Shown here piece by piece: positions 55,716-64,000 of a stretch of DNA of 64,000 bases. This DNA comes from Gilvibacter sp. SZ-19 (GTDB taxonomy: Bacteria > Bacteroidota > Bacteroidia > Flavobacteriales > Flavobacteriaceae). The stretch is from positions 440,864-504,863 of the forward strand of contig NZ_CP019333.1 of NCBI RefSeq assembly GCF_002163875.1. The letters run 5' to 3'. The notes below the pieces were generated by a model. It did not search any database. It saw only the letters and a list, made by a program, of their open reading frames with translations, and was not told the origin of the DNA. Made by a program: the position numbers and the translations under genes. Positions within the stretch are counted from its first letter, which is position 1, and every line of letters starts with the position of its first letter.

Positions 55716-56852
55716 ATGAAGATACTCCTGCTTGGGGAATACAGCGGTTTGCACAACTCCTTAAAAGAAGGACTTAAGGCCAAAGGCCATGAAGTGACTC
55801 TTATTGCTTCAGGCGACGGGTTTAAAAAATTCCCTGCTGATCTACTGCTCAAAAAAAGATTTCAAACAGGACTGTCCAAGAAGTTCCGCGTGGCTATCCA
55901 CAAGCTTTTGGGCTTTGATCTGAGCTCTCGTTTGTTGTACAGCGACCTCATGAAACACAAAGCCCAGTTGAGCGGATTTGATGTAGTTCAACTCATAAAC
56001 GAAAGCCCACTGGGCATGCAACCCAAGCAGGAGCGCAAACTAATCAGTTGGCTCAAAGAGAACAATCAGAAACTCTTTGTGCTCTCTTGCGGTACCGATC
56101 ACCCTAGCGTTGCCTATGCCAATTCCGGAAAGTTGAGATATAGCGTATTAACGCCCTATGAAGCCGGTAAGATAAACGCCAAACAGGCTTATGCCATGCT
56201 TAAGTATTTAAGACCGGAGTTTGAGGCCCTGCATCGCTTTGTTTTAGATACTGCGGATGGGTATATCGCTTCGGACCTAGACTATCATTTACCGCTTGTT
56301 GGAGTACCGAAATACAAAGGTCTGATCCCAAACCCAATAAATTTAGAGAAGCTTGCCTTTATGGAACCTAAGATAGACGACAAACTGGTGATCTTTCACG
56401 GGATCAATCGAGAGAATTATTACAAAAAAGGCAACGACTATTTTGAGAAGGCCTTGGACGAATTAGCAAAGACCCATGCCGACCGCTTTGAATTCATCAC
56501 TGCAGAAAGCTTGCCATATGCTGAGTACATCAAGGCCTACGACAAAGCGCATATAGTATTGGATCAGGTGTATAGTTATGATCAGGGTTATAATGCGCTA
56601 GAAGCCATGGCTAAGGGGAAAGTTGTGTTTACTGGCGCCTCCGAAGAATTCTTAAAACACTACCAGCTAAAAGACAGGCAGATCGTTATCAATGCCCTGC
56701 CACAGGTGGAATATTTAAAAAACGAATTGCTACGACTACTGGAGAATCCGCAGGAAATTAAAAGTATAGCCAAAGCTGCTCGTCAGTTTGTAGAGCAAGA
56801 ACACGATCATATAAAAATCGCAGGCCGTTACACTTCTGTCTGGACCTCTTGA
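55716..56852 (+). CDS. GT-B fold glycosyltransferase (family not certain)
   Basis: The product has 378 residues. MKILLLGEYSGLHNSLKEGL and KAKGHEVTLIASGDGF form an N-terminal Rossmann half; the C-terminal half has HGINRENYYKKGNDYFEKAL and QGYNALEAMAKGKVVFTGAS, which fits the nucleotide-sugar site of GT4/CgeB-like enzymes. No signal or membrane segments. It is the only plus-strand gene in this part of the cluster and overlaps the convergent flippase gene by 25 bases. Confidence 0.78.
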   Translation: MKILLLGEYSGLHNSLKEGLKAKGHEVTLIASGDGFKKFPADLLLKKRFQTGLSKKFRVAIHKLLGFDLSSRLLYSDLMKHKAQLSGFDVVQLINESPLGMQPKQERKLISWLKENNQKLFVLSCGTDHPSVAYANSGKLRYSVLTPYEAGKINAKQAYAMLKYLRPEFEALHRFVLDTADGYIASDLDYHLPLVGVPKYKGLIPNPINLEKLAFMEPKIDDKLVIFHGINRENYYKKGNDYFEKALDELAKTHADRFEFITAESLPYAEYIKAYDKAHIVLDQVYSYDQGYNALEAMAKGKVVFTGASEEFLKHYQLKDRQIVINALPQVEYLKNELLRLLENPQEIKSIAKAARQFVEQEHDHIKIAGRYTSVWTS

Positions 56853-58135
56853 GGTTCTCCTTTAGGCGGTTTGAAGTAGGTGAAGGCAATGATCAACACC
56901 GCGACAAAATAAACCCCATAGCGCAGCATATGCGCAAAGACCACTCCTTCTGCGCCATAGTCGTCAATAAACCACTTAGAAAAAGCGTAGAACAATCCTA
57001 AAGACAACAATTCGGTGACAACGAACGGAATAACACGCCTTTTGGCTAAGAATTGATAGGCCAAGATCAACGCAGCGAACCTTATAAAGTCACCTATAAG
57101 CTGCCATTTGAAAAGAGGTTCCATCCCGTAAAATTCCGGATAGACCAACTTAATAACATAGTCTCTAAAAATAAAGACCAATAACATTCCAGCACCAAAA
57201 AGCGGCAGCAAGGTTTTATAAATATGGAGTACTTCTTTGGTGAATTCTTTGCGTGTTGTAATAGTAGCGAACTTTGGAATGATATACAGGGTAAAGATCG
57301 CATTGGCAAAGACCATATAATTCTTAGAAATGTTGGTCATCGCTGTCCAGTAACCTGCATCGGCCTCTGTGATATTGTTCTCGATCATCAATCGGATATC
57401 GATCTCGATATAGTTTAGCAAGATCGTCGAAACGAAACTCATCAATGTAAAGGCGAGTAATTCCTTCCAATACGGAAAGCTGAATTTAAGCTGAGACAGC
57501 TTAATATGCTCTCGCAAGATCTTGTGGAACAAATAGACTAGCGTGAGTAATTGTATGACCGGAGTGATCGCAATAGCGATAAGAATGCCATCTAATTTGT
57601 AAGTGTATAAGCAGTAAATGGTAATGGCCGTTGCCAACAAATACGCAAACAGCTCGATCTTCACGAACTTCTTATAAGCTGAAAGTCCGTTAACTATACC
57701 ATTAAAGACCCTTTGCATAGCTACCGCCGGAACAATCAAGGCCAGCAACTTAAAAACAAAGCCAAACTCAGAACTGGAGAACATTTTTTCGCTCCAATGA
57801 TCCGCCCAAAAGTAAAGCCCTATAGCTGCTATAGAACTTCCCAAAAAGGCAAAACTGAATACCGTGGAGTACACCTTGCTGAGCTCTGACTTGTTATTCT
57901 TGTGCTCGGCAACATATTTGACCACTCCATTAAAGACCCCTAGGGTTGTAATAGACATGAGCATGGACATTACGTTGCGCAACTGTCCTATTGCCGCCAC
58001 ACCTCCAGGTCCTAAAAGCTGAGCAATGATTCGCTGTACAAAAAGCGAAATAACCAAACGCACTACGATCACCCCCGCGTTGAGTGAGGTCATCTTAAGT
58101 AGGGCGTTCTTTCTTATGAATTCGGGAATTTTCAA
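56828..58135 (-). CDS. wzx: Wzx-like polysaccharide flippase (MATE/MVF superfamily)
   Basis: The product has 435 residues and about twelve membrane spans. The N-terminus (NAGVIVVRLVISLFVQRIIA and QLLGPGGVAAIGQLRN) is typical of O-antigen and teichuronic acid exporters. The protein should move lipid-linked glycan units across the inner membrane. The start codon follows the stop of the aminotransferase gene with no gap (58135/58136), so they form one unit: acyltransferase, aminotransferase, flippase. No wzy-like polymerase is visible in the window. Confidence 0.88.
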   Translation of the reverse strand: MKIPEFIRKNALLKMTSLNAGVIVVRLVISLFVQRIIAQLLGPGGVAAIGQLRNVMSMLMSITTLGVFNGVVKYVAEHKNNKSELSKVYSTVFSFAFLGSSIAAIGLYFWADHWSEKMFSSSEFGFVFKLLALIVPAVAMQRVFNGIVNGLSAYKKFVKIELFAYLLATAITIYCLYTYKLDGILIAIAITPVIQLLTLVYLFHKILREHIKLSQLKFSFPYWKELLAFTLMSFVSTILLNYIEIDIRLMIENNITEADAGYWTAMTNISKNYMVFANAIFTLYIIPKFATITTRKEFTKEVLHIYKTLLPLFGAGMLLVFIFRDYVIKLVYPEFYGMEPLFKWQLIGDFIRFAALILAYQFLAKRRVIPFVVTELLSLGLFYAFSKWFIDDYGAEGVVFAHMLRYGVYFVAVLIIAFTYFKPPKGEPQEVQTEV

Positions 58136-59236
58136 TTAATAGCTATTGATGGTATTTACAATGGTAATGAGTTCGTCGTCAGTTAGCCCGGGAAACAAGG
58201 GCAAACTGATTACTTCTTTGTGAATCTGCTCACATACAGGAAAACGCAAAGCCTTGTACTCTGCCAGTGCCTCTTGTTTATGTGGCGGGATCGGATAATG
58301 TATCAAAGTGCCTATTCCCTTTTTTCCTAAATGCGTCACAAAGCTGTCGCGGTCTTTGACCCGAACTACAAACAAATGAAATACGTGATCTTTTCCACCT
58401 GTGTAATCCGGAAGACTAATTTTATCATTTTTAATATGCTCCAAGTAGAATTTCGCCATTTGCTGTCTTGTCCCATTAATGGCATCGAGATCCTTTAACT
58501 TTTCTAGTAAGAACGCAGCTTGCAGCTCGTCCAAACGCGAGTTGAAGCCTTTAAGCGCATTGACATATTTACTGGTAGTTCCGTAATTAGCTAAGCTGCG
58601 AATAATAGCAGCCAATTGAACATCATTAGTAGTAACTGCTCCGCCGTCACCTAAGGCGCCTAAATTCTTTGTCGGATAAAAACTAAATCCAGCTGCATCG
58701 CCTAAGTTACCAGCACGCTGGCCTGATGTGATTTGGGCTCCGTGAGCTTGGGCTGCATCTTCGATGATCAAAAGCCCGTGCTGCTCGGCAATTTCTTTAA
58801 GCGCTCTCACGGGGCTCAATTGTCCGTAGAGATGCACTGGCATTATTACCTTAGCCGCCGGCGTGATCGCCGCCTTTAAAGCTTCGATATCAAAATTGTA
58901 ATCCTTGGGGTTGGTTTCGACCAAAACCGGTTTTAGTCCGGCTTGTAAGACCGCAAGCACTGTGGCGATGTAAGTGTTCGATGCAATGAGAACCTCATCG
59001 TTCTCTTTTAGTCTTCCAAGCTGTTTATACCCTTCTAAGATCAAACGAAGCGCATCCAATCCGTTGCCAACGCCAATACAGTGATCGGTACCACAATAGC
59101 TAGCAAATGCCGTTTCAAAAGACTTTACCTCATTCCCCAACACATAATAACCGCTATCGAGAAAAGCCTTGAACTTGCTTTGAAAGACTGCTTCATACTT
59201 ACTATTTACCCGCTTGAGGTCTAAAAAGGGTATCAT
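58136..59236 (-). CDS. fdtB: DegT/DnrJ/EryC1/StrS aminotransferase, FdtB-like
   Basis: A PLP enzyme of 366 residues that installs an amino group on a keto-sugar nucleotide. K190 in SFYPTKNLGALGDGGA is the PLP lysine; IIEDAAQAHGAQ holds the PLP-ring Asp. FLDLKRVNSKYEAVF and the C-terminal FPVCEQIHKEVISLPLFPGL are family-typical. FdtB makes dTDP-3-amino-3,6-dideoxyhexose from the FdtA product, and both enzymes are encoded here, about 3.6 kb apart. It overlaps the upstream acyltransferase gene by 4 bases and abuts the flippase gene. Confidence 0.88.
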   Translation of the reverse strand: MIPFLDLKRVNSKYEAVFQSKFKAFLDSGYYVLGNEVKSFETAFASYCGTDHCIGVGNGLDALRLILEGYKQLGRLKENDEVLIASNTYIATVLAVLQAGLKPVLVETNPKDYNFDIEALKAAITPAAKVIMPVHLYGQLSPVRALKEIAEQHGLLIIEDAAQAHGAQITSGQRAGNLGDAAGFSFYPTKNLGALGDGGAVTTNDVQLAAIIRSLANYGTTSKYVNALKGFNSRLDELQAAFLLEKLKDLDAINGTRQQMAKFYLEHIKNDKISLPDYTGGKDHVFHLFVVRVKDRDSFVTHLGKKGIGTLIHYPIPPHKQEALAEYKALRFPVCEQIHKEVISLPLFPGLTDDELITIVNTINSY

Positions 59237-60207
59237 ATCAAAGCTCGGATTTTGTTTGTTTGCTTCGGATCGAATCCGTAGGTCTTATTCGCTGTGGTAC
59301 GTGCACCAAAACACTCCTTCCAATAGAGCAGGCCGCTGTTGAGTTCCAAGCCTCCATCCACTGTAGAGATTCCAAAGTCAAAATAATCCTTGGCCCTGAA
59401 TTCTTCTTTTATCAACTGCTCGAACAAATAGTCGAGCGTACCCAGTTGTTGTCTATCAGCTCCTGCAGCAATATACTGCACATGGGCAGTGGTAAGGGTT
59501 TCAAATAGGACCGCTCCTCCAACAATACGCTCTTTGTCAAAAACCAAATACAAGTGAATTTGATCTGGAAAAGTAGCCTGTAGGACTGCAATTTCTGCCG
59601 CAGTATGTACAGGTTTAGCTTCGTGACGCGCCTCTAGATTTGGAATAAGAATGCTATTCCAAAAGGCCTCAAAATCATTGGACTTTGCTATATGCAAGCC
59701 ACTCTTTTGCGCCTTTTTTACACCCTCTAAACGATTGGATTGAATAGGTAATGCATTGTTTAAAGCAATAGTGCTGGCAGATTCTACCTTTAAGATCTTT
59801 GCCCCGGCAATAAAACTCAAATAGTCTAACTCTTGCGACGGTTGACTGCAGTATATGTCTGGCATGGCTTTGATGATGACTTCCTTAATGCCTTGCCCAT
59901 CCGCAGCTTCTAAAAGGGTAAGTAGCATCTCTGCATAGGCTGCAAACTTCACCTCTGACCGTACTACCAAACCTCCGTATGAAAGTCCGCCGTGAGAGAT
60001 CCATTTTTCATCTTTAATATTCGCCGGAAAAACGGCTACAAGCGTATCGCCTTTAAAAATGCACTGAGACGCATCTTTAAATCGATCGGCATGATATTCC
60101 ATAAAATCTCGATGGAACAAAAAGGTGGCGTTCTTGGCCTCGCTTATAAGCTGGTTCCAAGCTTCGGCCCACTGTGGACCATATGCGGCTACGCGATACG
60201 TACTCAA
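59233..60207 (-). CDS. FemAB/GNAT-like acyltransferase of the amino-sugar unit
   Basis: The product has 324 residues, cytoplasmic. The fold looks like two GNAT halves, as in FemAB/BioF2-type proteins: NATFLFHRDFMEYHADRFKD and WISHGGLSYGGLV in the first, IHLYLVFDKERIVGGAVLFE and TLDYLFEQLIKEEFRAKDYF in the second. It overlaps the aminotransferase gene by 4 bases, so I infer that it acylates the amino group that enzyme creates, or adds an amino acid to it. FdtC of the known pathway is a hexapeptide-repeat acetyltransferase of a different fold, so the acyl group may differ. Moderate certainty. Confidence 0.75.
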   Translation of the reverse strand: MSTYRVAAYGPQWAEAWNQLISEAKNATFLFHRDFMEYHADRFKDASQCIFKGDTLVAVFPANIKDEKWISHGGLSYGGLVVRSEVKFAAYAEMLLTLLEAADGQGIKEVIIKAMPDIYCSQPSQELDYLSFIAGAKILKVESASTIALNNALPIQSNRLEGVKKAQKSGLHIAKSNDFEAFWNSILIPNLEARHEAKPVHTAAEIAVLQATFPDQIHLYLVFDKERIVGGAVLFETLTTAHVQYIAAGADRQQLGTLDYLFEQLIKEEFRAKDYFDFGISTVDGGLELNSGLLYWKECFGARTTANKTYGFDPKQTNKIRALI

Positions 60208-60285
60208 ATTGCTGCAGAATTTAGCGTGAAGGTAAAAAAATTGATGGCCCTGACCTAATACCTACTGCAACTTAAACGCCAGAAT

Positions 60286-62085
60286 CTAGGAATTGTTTTT
60301 CGCGCGTTTACGATCCACTTCCTTGAGCAAAATCTTGCGAAGTCTCAAATGGTTTGGAGTCACCTCAACGTATTCGTCCTTTTGGATGTATTCCAATGCT
60401 TCTTCTAGAGAGAACTTGATTGCAGGCACAATCCGCGCCTTATCGTCAGCTCCTGCAGAACGTACGTTAGTCAATTTCTTGGTCTTGGTTACGTTAACGG
60501 TCATATCATCACCACGAGAATTCTCTCCAATTACCTGCCCTTCGTAGATCTGCTCTCCCGGATCGATAAAGAATTTTCCGCGTTCCTGGAGTTTATCAAT
60601 AGAATAAGGAATAGCTGTTCCGTTCTCCATAGAGACCATACTTCCGTTGATGCGCTCTGGAATTCCTCCTTTTAGCGGTTGGTATTCCAAGAAACGGTGG
60701 GTCATAATTGCCTCACCTGCAGTTGCGGTGAGTAATTGATTTCTAAGACCGATGATCCCACGAGAGGGAATCAAGAAGGTACAGATCATACGATCTCCTT
60801 TGGCCTCCATAGAAGTTATATCACCTTTACGCATGGTAACCAATTCCACAGCCTTCCCACTTACCGTTTCTGGCAAGTCGATGGTCAATTCCTCAAAAGG
60901 TTCGCATTGCACTCCGTCTATGGTCTTTACAATAACCTGTGGTTGCCCTATCTGCAATTCATAACCTTCTCGACGCATGGTCTCGATAAGTACAGAAAGG
61001 TGTAACACCCCACGGCCAAAGACCATGAATTTATCGGCGCTGTCTGTTGGCTGAACACGCAAGGCCAAGTTCTTTTCCAATTCACGCTCCAAGCGCTCTT
61101 TGATGTGACGCGAGGTCACGAACTTGCCGTCCTTTCCGAAGAAAGGAGAATCGTTGATGGTAAAAAGCATGCTCATGGTTGGCTCGTCTATAGCAATGGT
61201 AGCCAAAGCTTCTGGAGCTTCCACATCGGCAACAGTATCGCCGATCTCGAATCCTTCCAATCCAACTAGCGCACAAATATCACCAGCGTGAACTTCACTT
61301 ACTTTTTTACGCCCAAGACCTTCGAAAGTGTGTACTTCTTTGATCTTAGATTTTATCTGAGTGCCGTCTCTTTTGATCAGAGACACCTGCATTCCTTCTT
61401 TAATGTTTCCGCGTTGTACGCGTCCGATGGCGATACGTCCGGTAAAAGATGAATAGTCCAAACTGGTCACCAACATTTGTAGGCTACCCTCCTCCACTTT
61501 TGGCGATGGAATGTGCTCCATAACCATTTCTAAAAGCGGCTCAATGGAGTCGGTTGGCTGCTGCCAATCCTCGCTCATCCAATTCTGCTTGGCCGAACCA
61601 TAAACAGTTGGGAAGTCCAGCTGCCACTCTTCTGCTCCCAATTCGAACATTAGGTCAAAGACAGCTTCGTGTACCAAGTCAGGTGTACAGTTCTCTTTGT
61701 CCACTTTATTGATCACCACACAAGGTTTCAACCCAAGGGAGATGGCCTTTTGCAGTACAAAACGAGTTTGTGGCATTGGACCTTCAAAGGCATCCACTAA
61801 CAAAAGTACACCGTCTGCCATATTCAATACGCGCTCCACTTCTCCACCAAAATCGGCGTGACCTGGAGTATCGATGATGTTGATCTTGGTCCCTTTGTAA
61901 TTTACCGCTACGTTCTTAGAAGTAATGGTGATCCCGCGCTCGCGTTCCAGATCGTTATTGTCTAGAATAAGCTCTCCGGTCTGTTGGTTCTCGCGAAACA
62001 ACTCACAGTGATACATGATCTTGTCTACCAAGGTGGTCTTACCGTGGTCTACGTGCGCAATAATGGCGATGTTCTTGATGTTCAT
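60286..62085 (-). CDS. typA: Translational GTPase TypA/BipA
   Basis: TypA (599 residues) binds the 70S ribosome and is needed for ribosome assembly and growth in the cold or under stress. The G domain has AHVDHGKTT near residue 12, RGITITSKN in switch I, DTPGHADFGG in switch II and NKVDKE. The C-terminal half has RGIIGLRNQLLTATAGEAIM and the family-typical tail. It is a single-gene unit with a TACTTTTG box 23 bases upstream. Confidence 0.97.
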   Translation of the reverse strand: MNIKNIAIIAHVDHGKTTLVDKIMYHCELFRENQQTGELILDNNDLERERGITITSKNVAVNYKGTKINIIDTPGHADFGGEVERVLNMADGVLLLVDAFEGPMPQTRFVLQKAISLGLKPCVVINKVDKENCTPDLVHEAVFDLMFELGAEEWQLDFPTVYGSAKQNWMSEDWQQPTDSIEPLLEMVMEHIPSPKVEEGSLQMLVTSLDYSSFTGRIAIGRVQRGNIKEGMQVSLIKRDGTQIKSKIKEVHTFEGLGRKKVSEVHAGDICALVGLEGFEIGDTVADVEAPEALATIAIDEPTMSMLFTINDSPFFGKDGKFVTSRHIKERLERELEKNLALRVQPTDSADKFMVFGRGVLHLSVLIETMRREGYELQIGQPQVIVKTIDGVQCEPFEELTIDLPETVSGKAVELVTMRKGDITSMEAKGDRMICTFLIPSRGIIGLRNQLLTATAGEAIMTHRFLEYQPLKGGIPERINGSMVSMENGTAIPYSIDKLQERGKFFIDPGEQIYEGQVIGENSRGDDMTVNVTKTKKLTNVRSAGADDKARIVPAIKFSLEEALEYIQKDEYVEVTPNHLRLRKILLKEVDRKRAKNNS

Positions 62086-62107
62086 GGTTCCTTTGTTTAA
62101 GGCGGTG

Positions 62108-62115
62108 CAAAAGTA
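62108..62115 (-). promoter_or_regulatory. Candidate -7 box for typA
   Basis: TACTTTTG followed by CA on the minus strand fits TAnnTTTG; the distance to the start codon is 22 bases. No clear -33 element. Confidence 0.4.
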
Positions 62116-62196
62116 GGGTTTAATAATTGATTTAGATGGGGTTAGCTAAGGTTATTTTAGTATATTTATTTAGTCCCCACCAATTCAAATACATTA

Positions 62197-63621
62197 GTGG
62201 TGAAAATCAACAGCTTACTTTGTTTATTACTATGTTTTCAGACCCTCGGTTTTGCGCAGTTCGGGGAGCAACAGATTATAGATGCCTCAGTAGCGAATAG
62301 TAGAAGTGCACGAGCAGGTGATATCGATGGGGATGGCAATTTAGACCTTGTGACCAATTCGAACTTTGGCAACGAACTAATTTGGCATAAACAGCTAGAT
62401 GGCGACGGAAATTTTTCTGAGGCCATACTTATCACTGCCGCTATTGGAAATGTAGAATTCTTTGAGCTCGCAGATATGGACAATGACACCGATCTGGACA
62501 TAGTTTTCCTGACCAATACAATAGACAAGATCGCTTGGTTAGAGAACCTAGACGGACTTGGTAATTTTGGCCCTGAACAAGTGATCTTTGCCGATCATTA
62601 TGGCTATACCCTATCTGTTGCCGATGTAAATGGCGACGATCTGCCAGATATATTTACAACGATGGTCTTTGTAGAAGGAGGGTTTAATGTGGTGAAATTC
62701 TTTTGGTTAAAAAACGAAGGCGACGGCAGTTTTACACCCAATTTTATAGAAGACAGCTGGAATGAACTAACCGATGTGATCCCTGCGGACCTTGACGGCG
62801 ATGGCGATCTAGACATCATTACCGGAGTAAGTCCCGTTTTAGCTCCAGGAGCCTTTCTTTGGTACGAGAACACCGATGGTATGGGTAACTTCGGAGCCTA
62901 TAATTTCATCTATCAGCACGATCTATTCTTGGAAGCCTCCTATCAGATTGTCCTTTCGAACATCTCACATAGTGATATCAATGGCGATGATATTCCAGAT
63001 CTGGTATACAGTGTCATTCAGCCAGAAACAGGCTTTCGCATTTATTGGATGAGAGGCTTAGAAGCTACAGGTGGTTTTTCGAACCCTATAGAAATAGACA
63101 ATCCACCCGGGGAATATATCATAGACCTGCAATTGGCCGATATCGACAACGACAACGATCTCGATCTGGTTTGTGGGTTGCTCGTAGCCAACGATATCCG
63201 TTGGTATGAGAATATTGAGGGAGAAGCTGTTTTTGCCGACGCCCGAATCGTCTCCACAGCGATAAATGAAATAGTTAGTTTAAATAGCGGCTTTATAGAT
63301 TCAGACGAGTATATCGATCTGTTCTCTGTTTCCAAGGTAGACTCCAAGGTAGCTTGGTACAAGAACCTCGGAGTTTTAAATAATCCTGAATTTGATAGTT
63401 ATAAGATTGAGGTATATCCCAACCCCAGTGATGGTGTGGTACATGTTCGATCCGAAGTACCTCTAGCTCAGCTGAGGGTCTACAATATTCTCGGGCAAGA
63501 AATAAAGTCACTAGCCGCTGCAAGCAGCATAGATCTCTCGGAGCTTAACGCTGGTGTTTACTTCTTAAAAATAACTACTGCGGATGGGCAGCAGCTTGTA
63601 AAAAGAATCCTGCTCGATTGA
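62197..63621 (+). CDS. Secreted FG-GAP/VCBS repeat protein with T9SS type A sorting domain
   Basis: The product has 474 residues and starts at a GTG (62197 or 62200); no ATG is near. The signal peptide is SLLCLLLCFQTLGFAQ. Seven Ca2+-binding-type motifs (DIDGDGNLDL, DMDNDTDLDI, DVNGDDLPDI, DLDGDGDLDI, DINGDDIPDL, DIDNDNDLDL, FIDSDEYIDL) are spaced about 50-60 residues apart, the pattern of an FG-GAP beta-propeller. The last ~75 residues (VYPNPSDGVVHV, LRVYNILGQEI, LNAGVYFLKI, KRILLD) are a T9SS type A sorting domain. The protein is thus exported to the cell surface; its ligand is unknown. Confidence 0.92.
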   Translation: MVKINSLLCLLLCFQTLGFAQFGEQQIIDASVANSRSARAGDIDGDGNLDLVTNSNFGNELIWHKQLDGDGNFSEAILITAAIGNVEFFELADMDNDTDLDIVFLTNTIDKIAWLENLDGLGNFGPEQVIFADHYGYTLSVADVNGDDLPDIFTTMVFVEGGFNVVKFFWLKNEGDGSFTPNFIEDSWNELTDVIPADLDGDGDLDIITGVSPVLAPGAFLWYENTDGMGNFGAYNFIYQHDLFLEASYQIVLSNISHSDINGDDIPDLVYSVIQPETGFRIYWMRGLEATGGFSNPIEIDNPPGEYIIDLQLADIDNDNDLDLVCGLLVANDIRWYENIEGEAVFADARIVSTAINEIVSLNSGFIDSDEYIDLFSVSKVDSKVAWYKNLGVLNNPEFDSYKIEVYPNPSDGVVHVRSEVPLAQLRVYNILGQEIKSLAAASSIDLSELNAGVYFLKITTADGQQLVKRILLD

Positions 63622-63643
63622 AATACACAAGGCGGCAATTAAT

Positions 63644-63651
63644 TATCTTTG
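63644..63651 (+). promoter_or_regulatory. Candidate -7 box for kdsA
   Basis: TATCTTTG followed by CC lies 18 bases before the kdsA ATG and 22 bases after the stop of the FG-GAP protein gene. An ATTG lies 23 bases upstream. This suggests that kdsA has its own promoter. Confidence 0.42.
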
Positions 63652-63669
63652 CCCAATAAATTCAAGTTG

Positions 63670-64000
63670 ATGAACCTTAGCAGTATTCCAAAGCTCAAAA
63701 ACACCGACAGCAATAACTTTTTCCTAATGGCCGGCCCTTGTGCCATTGAGGGGGAAGAAATGGCCATGCTTATAGCAGAAAAGGTCAAAGCCATCACCTC
63801 ACGCCTGAAGATTCCTTACATCTTTAAAGGGAGCTTTAAAAAGGCGAACCGCAGCCGTTTGGACAGCTTCACGGGTATTGGAGATATCAAAGCCTTAGAA
63901 ATTCTCAATAAGGTTGGAACTGCATTCGATCTGCCAACCGTTACCGATATTCACGAGGTAGAAGATGCGGCAAAGGCTGCAGCATATGTAGACGTGCTTC
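63670..64000 (+). CDS. kdsA: 3-deoxy-8-phosphooctulonate synthase, 5' part only
   Basis: The first 110 residues are visible, then the window ends. MAGPCAIEGEEMAMLIAEKV, the segment YIFKGSFKKANRSRLDSFTG and PTVTDIHEVEDA are the hallmarks of KDO-8-phosphate synthase, which joins arabinose 5-phosphate and phosphoenolpyruvate in the first step of KDO synthesis for lipopolysaccharide. The ATG at 63670 is the only fitting start. It is a separate unit from the FG-GAP gene, and fits an organism with an outer membrane. Confidence 0.95.
   Translation, partial: MNLSSIPKLKNTDSNNFFLMAGPCAIEGEEMAMLIAEKVKAITSRLKIPYIFKGSFKKANRSRLDSFTGIGDIKALEILNKVGTAFDLPTVTDIHEVEDAAKAAAYVDVL

Overview
This window is chromosomal backbone of a member of the Bacteroidota, most likely a marine-type Flavobacteriaceae. 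Supporting signs are a type IX secretion (T9SS) sorting domain, a giant SprB-like adhesin, promoter -7 boxes of the form TAnnTTTG, an almost complete absence of Shine-Dalgarno sequences except before rpsU, and flavobacterial families such as DUF2059, DUF3467 and NamZ. I see no prophage, insertion sequence, CRISPR array or rRNA. The xerC-like recombinase sits in a housekeeping context.

Layout. 1-8.2 kb, minus strand: a short secreted protein, then a giant surface adhesin that runs off the left edge. The adhesin has about nine SprB-type repeats followed by tandem ~95-residue cadherin/Ig-like repeats, including an 876-bp module present twice almost identically. 8.2-8.9 kb is an AT-rich divergent promoter region. 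8.9-10.5 kb: prfC (plus strand). 10.5-26 kb, minus strand: the translation/transcription block tRNA-Thr, Tyr, Gly, Thr, tuf, tRNA-Trp, secE, nusG, rplK, rplA, rplJ, rplL, rpoB, rpoC. Upstream of it lies rpsU-xerC-hpf. The tRNA-tuf-secE order matches the one known from E. coli.

26-37 kb: a carboxypeptidase-regulatory-domain protein, an acyl-CoA dehydrogenase with a tandemly repeated 3' end, a helix-hairpin-helix protein, a Na+/alanine-type symporter, a K+ channel with an RCK domain, PspC, cysteine/cystathionine synthase, a LolC/E-type permease and NamZ. 37-46 kb: small enzymes and envelope proteins, ending in a TPR protein plus outer-membrane barrel pair divergent from ftsE.

46.6-60.2 kb: an envelope glycan region. 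It holds a GT-C-like membrane protein, a polyprenyl-phosphate-type GT2, two more GT2 enzymes, two GT-B enzymes, a Wzx-like flippase, an FdtA-like ketoisomerase, an FdtB-like aminotransferase and a FemAB/GNAT-like acyltransferase. Together these suggest synthesis and export of a glycan carrying a 3-amino-3,6-dideoxyhexose. A diverged subtilase, a small secreted protein and a 2OG-Fe(II) oxygenase are interleaved. 60.3-64 kb: typA, a T9SS-exported FG-GAP repeat protein and the start of kdsA (KDO synthesis for LPS).

The best leads beyond plain annotation are the strong Shine-Dalgarno site before rpsU, stop-interrupted 81-bp repeats after the acyl-CoA dehydrogenase gene with a 20-bp palindrome in front of it, three 59-bp repeats inside the tRNA operon, two terminators that abut or overlap the next start codon, and a strongly over-represented CTGCGGA word. 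I did not find a clearly new multi-gene system.
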